Origin: CAZBBB01 sp964490005
GTDB lineage: Bacteria > Planctomycetota > B15-G4
Direction: 5' to 3'
Length of the DNA: 8,799 nt
Assembly: GCA_964490005.1 (NCBI GenBank)
Contig: CAZBBB010000122.1
Location: 1-8,799, forward strand
The notes under the pieces were generated by a model. That model made no database searches and had not been told where the DNA came from. It worked only from the letters and a program-made list of their open reading frames with translations. Both the position numbers and the translations under genes were made by a program. The number at the start of each line of letters is the position of its first letter. Positions within the stretch are counted from its first letter, which is position 1. Below, one piece after another: positions 6,326 through 8,799 of this stretch.

Positions 6326-7614
6326 GCACGCGCCTCCGCTGCGGCCAGCGCCTCGGACAGGATCGCGCCGGCGCGGTCGATGTCCGCCTCGCCGTGCGCC
6401 AGCGAGACGAAGGCCACCTCCCAGTAGCTCGGCGCGAGCCACAGACCGCGCGCGAGCGCCTGCCGGTGCAGCGCCGCGTAGCGCGCCGCGGCCGCGCCGT
6501 CGATGCGATGGAAGGCGGCCGGCGCCTCCCCCGCCTGCAGGCAGGCCCACAGCACCGAGCCCCGGCGCACGACCGCGTGCGGCACGCCGGCGTCGGACAG
6601 CGCCGCGCCGAAGACGGCCTCCAGGCGCGCGCCGAGCGCTTCGAGGCGCTCGTAGCTGCCGGGCCGCTGCAGCTCGGCGAGCGTGGCGAGCCCGGCCGCC
6701 ATCGCCACCGGATTGCCCGAGAGCGTGCCGGCCTGGTAGACGGCGCCGAGCGGCGCGACGTGGTCCATGAGCGCGGCGGGCCCCAGGTACGCGCCCACCG
6801 GCAGGCCGCCGCCGACGATCTTGCCCACCGTGACGAGGTCGGGCGTGATGCCGGAGAGCTGCGTCATGCCGCCGGGCGCCACGCGGAAGCCCGAGATGAC
6901 CTCGTCGAAGAGCAGCAGCGCGCCGTGCTTCGTGCACAGCGCGCGCAGCTTCGCGAGGAAGGCCGGACGCTGCACGAGCAGCCCGGCGTTGGCCGGCAGC
7001 GGCTCGATGAGCACGACCGCGATCTCGTGTCCCTTCTCGGCGAAGAGCGCCTCGGCCGCGGCCTCGTCGTCGAGCGGCAGCACCTCGGTCAGCGCGGTGA
7101 AGGGTTCGGGCACGCCCGCCGAACTCGGCGCGCCGAAAGTGGCGAGCCCCGAGCCGCCCTTCACGAGCAGGTGGTCGGCGTGACCGTGGTAGCAGCCCTC
7201 GAACTTGACGATGCGCGGCCGCCCGGTCGCGCCGCGCGCGAGGCGCACGGCGCTCATGACCGCCTCGGTGCCGCTGCTCGTGAAGCGCACCTTGTCGGCG
7301 AAGGGGAAGCGCGCCAGCACCGCCTCGGCGAGCTGCACCTCGGCCTCGCAGGTCGCGCCGAAGGACAGCCCGCCCTGCGCCGCGCGCTGCACGGCCTCGA
7401 CGACCGCCGGATGGGCGTGACCGAGCACGAGCGGCCCCCACGAACCGACGAAGTCGAGGTAGGACCGGCCCTCGCGATCGAACAGCCGGCAGCCCGCGCC
7501 GCGCGCCACGAAGGGCGGATCGCCGCCGACCGACGCGAAGGAGCGCACCGGCGAATTCACGCCGCCGGGCAGCGCGGCGCGCGCCCGCGCCAGCAGCTCG
7601 CGCGAGCCGCTCAC
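6322..7614 (-). CDS. hemL: Glutamate-1-semialdehyde 2,1-aminomutase
   Basis: PLP enzyme of the C5 pathway that isomerises glutamate-1-semialdehyde (made by HemA from glutamyl-tRNA) to 5-aminolevulinate; cytoplasmic dimer. 430 residues, the family length. Class-III aminotransferase fold with PGGVNSPVRSF (16-26), GSWGPLVLGHAHP (57-69), SSGTEAVMSAVRLAR (113-127) for cofactor phosphate binding, FDEVISGFR (236-244) with Asp237 contacting the pyridine nitrogen, and the Schiff-base Lys265 in TVGKIVGGGLPVGAY. The mobile-loop region GAPSSAGVPE (161-170) is also present. These features separate it from ornithine-type aminotransferases. The GTG at 7614 overlaps the hemB stop by four bases (GTGA), and the protein then begins with the usual SRELLARA helix. 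The kinase start overlaps its own stop in the same way. Its presence shows that the host uses the C5 route, not 5-aminolevulinate synthase. Confidence 0.97.
   Translation of the reverse strand: MSGSRELLARARAALPGGVNSPVRSFASVGGDPPFVARGAGCRLFDREGRSYLDFVGSWGPLVLGHAHPAVVEAVQRAAQGGLSFGATCEAEVQLAEAVLARFPFADKVRFTSSGTEAVMSAVRLARGATGRPRIVKFEGCYHGHADHLLVKGGSGLATFGAPSSAGVPEPFTALTEVLPLDDEAAAEALFAEKGHEIAVVLIEPLPANAGLLVQRPAFLAKLRALCTKHGALLLFDEVISGFRVAPGGMTQLSGITPDLVTVGKIVGGGLPVGAYLGPAALMDHVAPLGAVYQAGTLSGNPVAMAAGLATLAELQRPGSYERLEALGARLEAVFGAALSDAGVPHAVVRRGSVLWACLQAGEAPAAFHRIDGAAAARYAALHRQALARGLWLAPSYWEVAFVSLAHGEADIDRAGAILSEALAAAEARA
6333..6337 (-). promoter_or_regulatory. Ribosome binding site of the histidine kinase gene
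   Basis: GGAGG on the minus strand, a full Shine-Dalgarno core, ends seven bases before the GTG at 6325 and lies inside the last codons of hemL. It decides the GTG start of the kinase and shows that the kinase has its own strong initiation signal as well as the overlap with hemL. Confidence 0.75.
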
Positions 7615-8585
7615 CGGATCCAGCCCCGCGCGAGCGCCTCGCGGGCGTGGTAGCTGACGATCAGGTCGGCGCCCGCGCGCGCCATGCCGGTGAGGATCTC
7701 GGGCACCAGCGCCGCCTCGTCGACCCAACCCCGCTCGGCGGCGGCCTTCACCATGCCGTACTCGCCCGAGACGTTGTAGGCGACGAGCGGCAACAGCGTG
7801 TGCGCGCGCACCGACGCGATCACGTCGAGATAGGCCAGCGCCGGCTTGACCATCAGCAGGTCGGCGCCCTCGGTCTCGTCGAGCAGCGACTCGGCCAGCG
7901 CCTCGCGCCCGTTGCGCGGGTCGAGCTGGTAGCTCCTGCGGTCGCCCTGCTTCGGCGCGCTGCCGGCCGCGTCGCGGAAGGGCCCGTAGAAGGCGCTGGC
8001 GAACTTGCTGCTGTACGAGAGGATCGCCGTGCCCTGCCGGCCGGCTGCGTCGAGGGCGGCACGCAGGTGCGCGACGCGCCCGTCGAGCATGTCCGAGGGC
8101 GCGACGACGTCGGCCCCGGCCCGCGCGTGCGCGAGCGCCATCGCCGCGAGCAGGGGCAGAGACTCGTCGTCGAGCACCTGCCCGTCGCGCAGCACGCCGC
8201 AGTGGCCGTGGTCCATCGCGCCGCACAGGCAGACGTCGGTCATCACGGTGAGCGCGTCGCCGAAGGCGTCCTTGAGCGCGGCGACCGTGCGCGCGACGGC
8301 CGAGTCGGCGGCGGTCGCGGCGCTCGCGCGGTCGTCCTTGCGCTCGGTGACGCCGAAGAGCAGCACGGAGCGCAGGCCCAGCTCGAGGTCGGCGGCCACG
8401 CGCTCGAGCACGGCCGCGCGCCCGGCACGCTCGATGCCGGGCATCGCGGCGATCGGCGAGCGCCCCTCGCCCTCCGTCACGAAATGCGGCTGGATCAGCC
8501 GGCCGGGGTGCAGACGCGTCTCGGCGAAGGCCTCGCGCAGGGCGGGCGTGCGGCGCAGGCGGCGCGGGCGTCGTGCGGAACTCAT
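7611..8585 (-). CDS. hemB: Porphobilinogen synthase (5-aminolevulinate dehydratase), zinc-cysteine type
   Basis: Condenses two 5-aminolevulinate molecules into porphobilinogen in the cytoplasm, usually as an octamer. 324 residues, the family length. FVTEGEG (35-41) lies in the N-terminal region. The metal site is DVCLCGAMDHGHCG (117-130), with Cys119, Cys121 and Cys129, the three-cysteine pattern of zinc-dependent enzymes, not the Asp-rich pattern of Mg-dependent ones. The active-site lysines are Lys194 in YSSKFASAFYGPFR and the Schiff-base Lys247 in LLMVKPALAYLD; YQLDPRNGREAL (219-230) and YNVSGEYGM (270-278) complete the signature. The ATG at 8585 has GGAGAGG five bases upstream; a longer in-frame reading back to 8699 would overlap hemD and is not needed. 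It lies 13 bases after hemD and overlaps hemL by four bases. Confidence 0.98.
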   Translation of the reverse strand: MSSARRPRRLRRTPALREAFAETRLHPGRLIQPHFVTEGEGRSPIAAMPGIERAGRAAVLERVAADLELGLRSVLLFGVTERKDDRASAATAADSAVARTVAALKDAFGDALTVMTDVCLCGAMDHGHCGVLRDGQVLDDESLPLLAAMALAHARAGADVVAPSDMLDGRVAHLRAALDAAGRQGTAILSYSSKFASAFYGPFRDAAGSAPKQGDRRSYQLDPRNGREALAESLLDETEGADLLMVKPALAYLDVIASVRAHTLLPLVAYNVSGEYGMVKAAAERGWVDEAALVPEILTGMARAGADLIVSYHAREALARGWIR

Positions 8586-8590
8586 GGCGT

Positions 8591-8597
8591 CCTCTCC
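8591..8597 (-). promoter_or_regulatory. Ribosome binding site of hemB
   Basis: GGAGAGG on the minus strand, five bases before the ATG at 8585, in the 13-base hemD-hemB gap. It fixes the hemB start and is one of the two strongest initiation signals in the window. Confidence 0.75.
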
Positions 8598-8598
8598 A

Positions 8599-8799
8599 TC
8601 ATGCCGATCGGGATGCGTTGGCGTGCAGCGCGTACAGGGCCGCGACGAGCGCCTCGACGCCGACGGGCCCGGCGGCGCCGTCGGCGCGGGCCTCGTCACG
8701 CTCGACCTGCGCCAGCCCCGCCTCGCGCAGCGCCTGCGCGGTGCTCGGCCCGACGGCCAGCCGCGCGGCGCCCGCGCGCGCCTCGCGCCGCAGCTCGAC
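8599..8799 (-). CDS. hemD: Uroporphyrinogen-III synthase, C-terminal 66 residues (runs off right edge)
   Basis: HemD inverts the D ring of hydroxymethylbilane and closes it to uroporphyrinogen III. Only the last 66 codons are visible, ending in TGA at 8599-8601. The fragment has the C-terminal HemD pattern: a strand and turn reading RLAVGPSTAQALREAGL (13-29), then a region ending in a helix VEALVAALYAL (48-58) that follows the position where HemD proteins have an 'A...P' stretch. HemD is poorly conserved and this is a short piece, so the call leans partly on position directly before hemB, a common hemC-hemD-hemB order. Whether it is a stand-alone HemD or the end of a fusion with a methyltransferase (CobA) cannot be seen. 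Confidence 0.82.
   Translation of the reverse strand, partial: VELRREARAGAARLAVGPSTAQALREAGLAQVERDEARADGAAGPVGVEALVAALYALHANASRSA

Noticed and set aside
8586..8699. Longer hemB reading from an in-frame ATG at 8699 (38 extra residues)
   Set aside because: It would overlap the hemD end by about 100 bases, the extra residues are low-complexity, and the ATG at 8585 has a strong Shine-Dalgarno and matches the family N-terminus.
1..8799. Mobile elements, CRISPR arrays, tRNA or rRNA genes
   Set aside because: No repeats with spacers, no inverted terminal repeats or transposase motifs, and no clover-leaf or rRNA-like stretch seen; coding genes account for almost all of the window.

Overview
The window is one tightly packed, single-strand gene block from a very GC-rich bacterium. 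G+C looks well above 70%, and third codon positions are almost all G or C. Everything is transcribed right to left (minus strand). Reading in that direction the genes are hemD (3' end only), hemB, hemL, a sensor histidine kinase, an OmpR-type response regulator, hemE, hemN, a SRPBCC/NAD-epimerase fusion protein (TIGR01777 type), and a HemY-type protoporphyrinogen oxidase (5' part only). I find no rRNA, tRNA, mobile element, CRISPR array or gene-free stretch longer than 56 bases.

The block is a tetrapyrrole/heme biosynthesis operon. HemL makes 5-aminolevulinate from glutamate-1-semialdehyde, so the cell uses the C5 (glutamyl-tRNA) route. HemB makes porphobilinogen, HemD closes uroporphyrinogen III, HemE decarboxylates it to coproporphyrinogen III, the radical-SAM enzyme HemN makes protoporphyrinogen IX, and the HemY-type flavoenzyme should oxidise that to protoporphyrin IX. 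HemA, HemC and ferrochelatase are not seen; they would be expected outside the window.

Layout: 8799-7611 hemD end and hemB; 7614-6322 hemL; 6325-4650 two-component pair; 4615-2097 hemE and hemN; 2040-589 SRPBCC/epimerase; 582-1 hemY start. Four junctions are 4-base GTGA or ATGA overlaps. The kinase gene overlaps the hemL stop and has a strong GGAGG Shine-Dalgarno inside the end of hemL. The two-component system is therefore built into the operon rather than merely next to it, and it sits between the early (porphobilinogen/uroporphyrinogen) and late (decarboxylation/oxidation) enzymes. This placement is the main unusual feature.

Taxonomy cannot be fixed from the sequence. High GC, C5 pathway, classical HemN and HemY-type oxidase together would fit a GC-rich group such as Acidobacteriota, Myxococcota or a similar lineage, and argue against typical Alphaproteobacteria, which use 5-aminolevulinate synthase. 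This is inference, not a match I could test.
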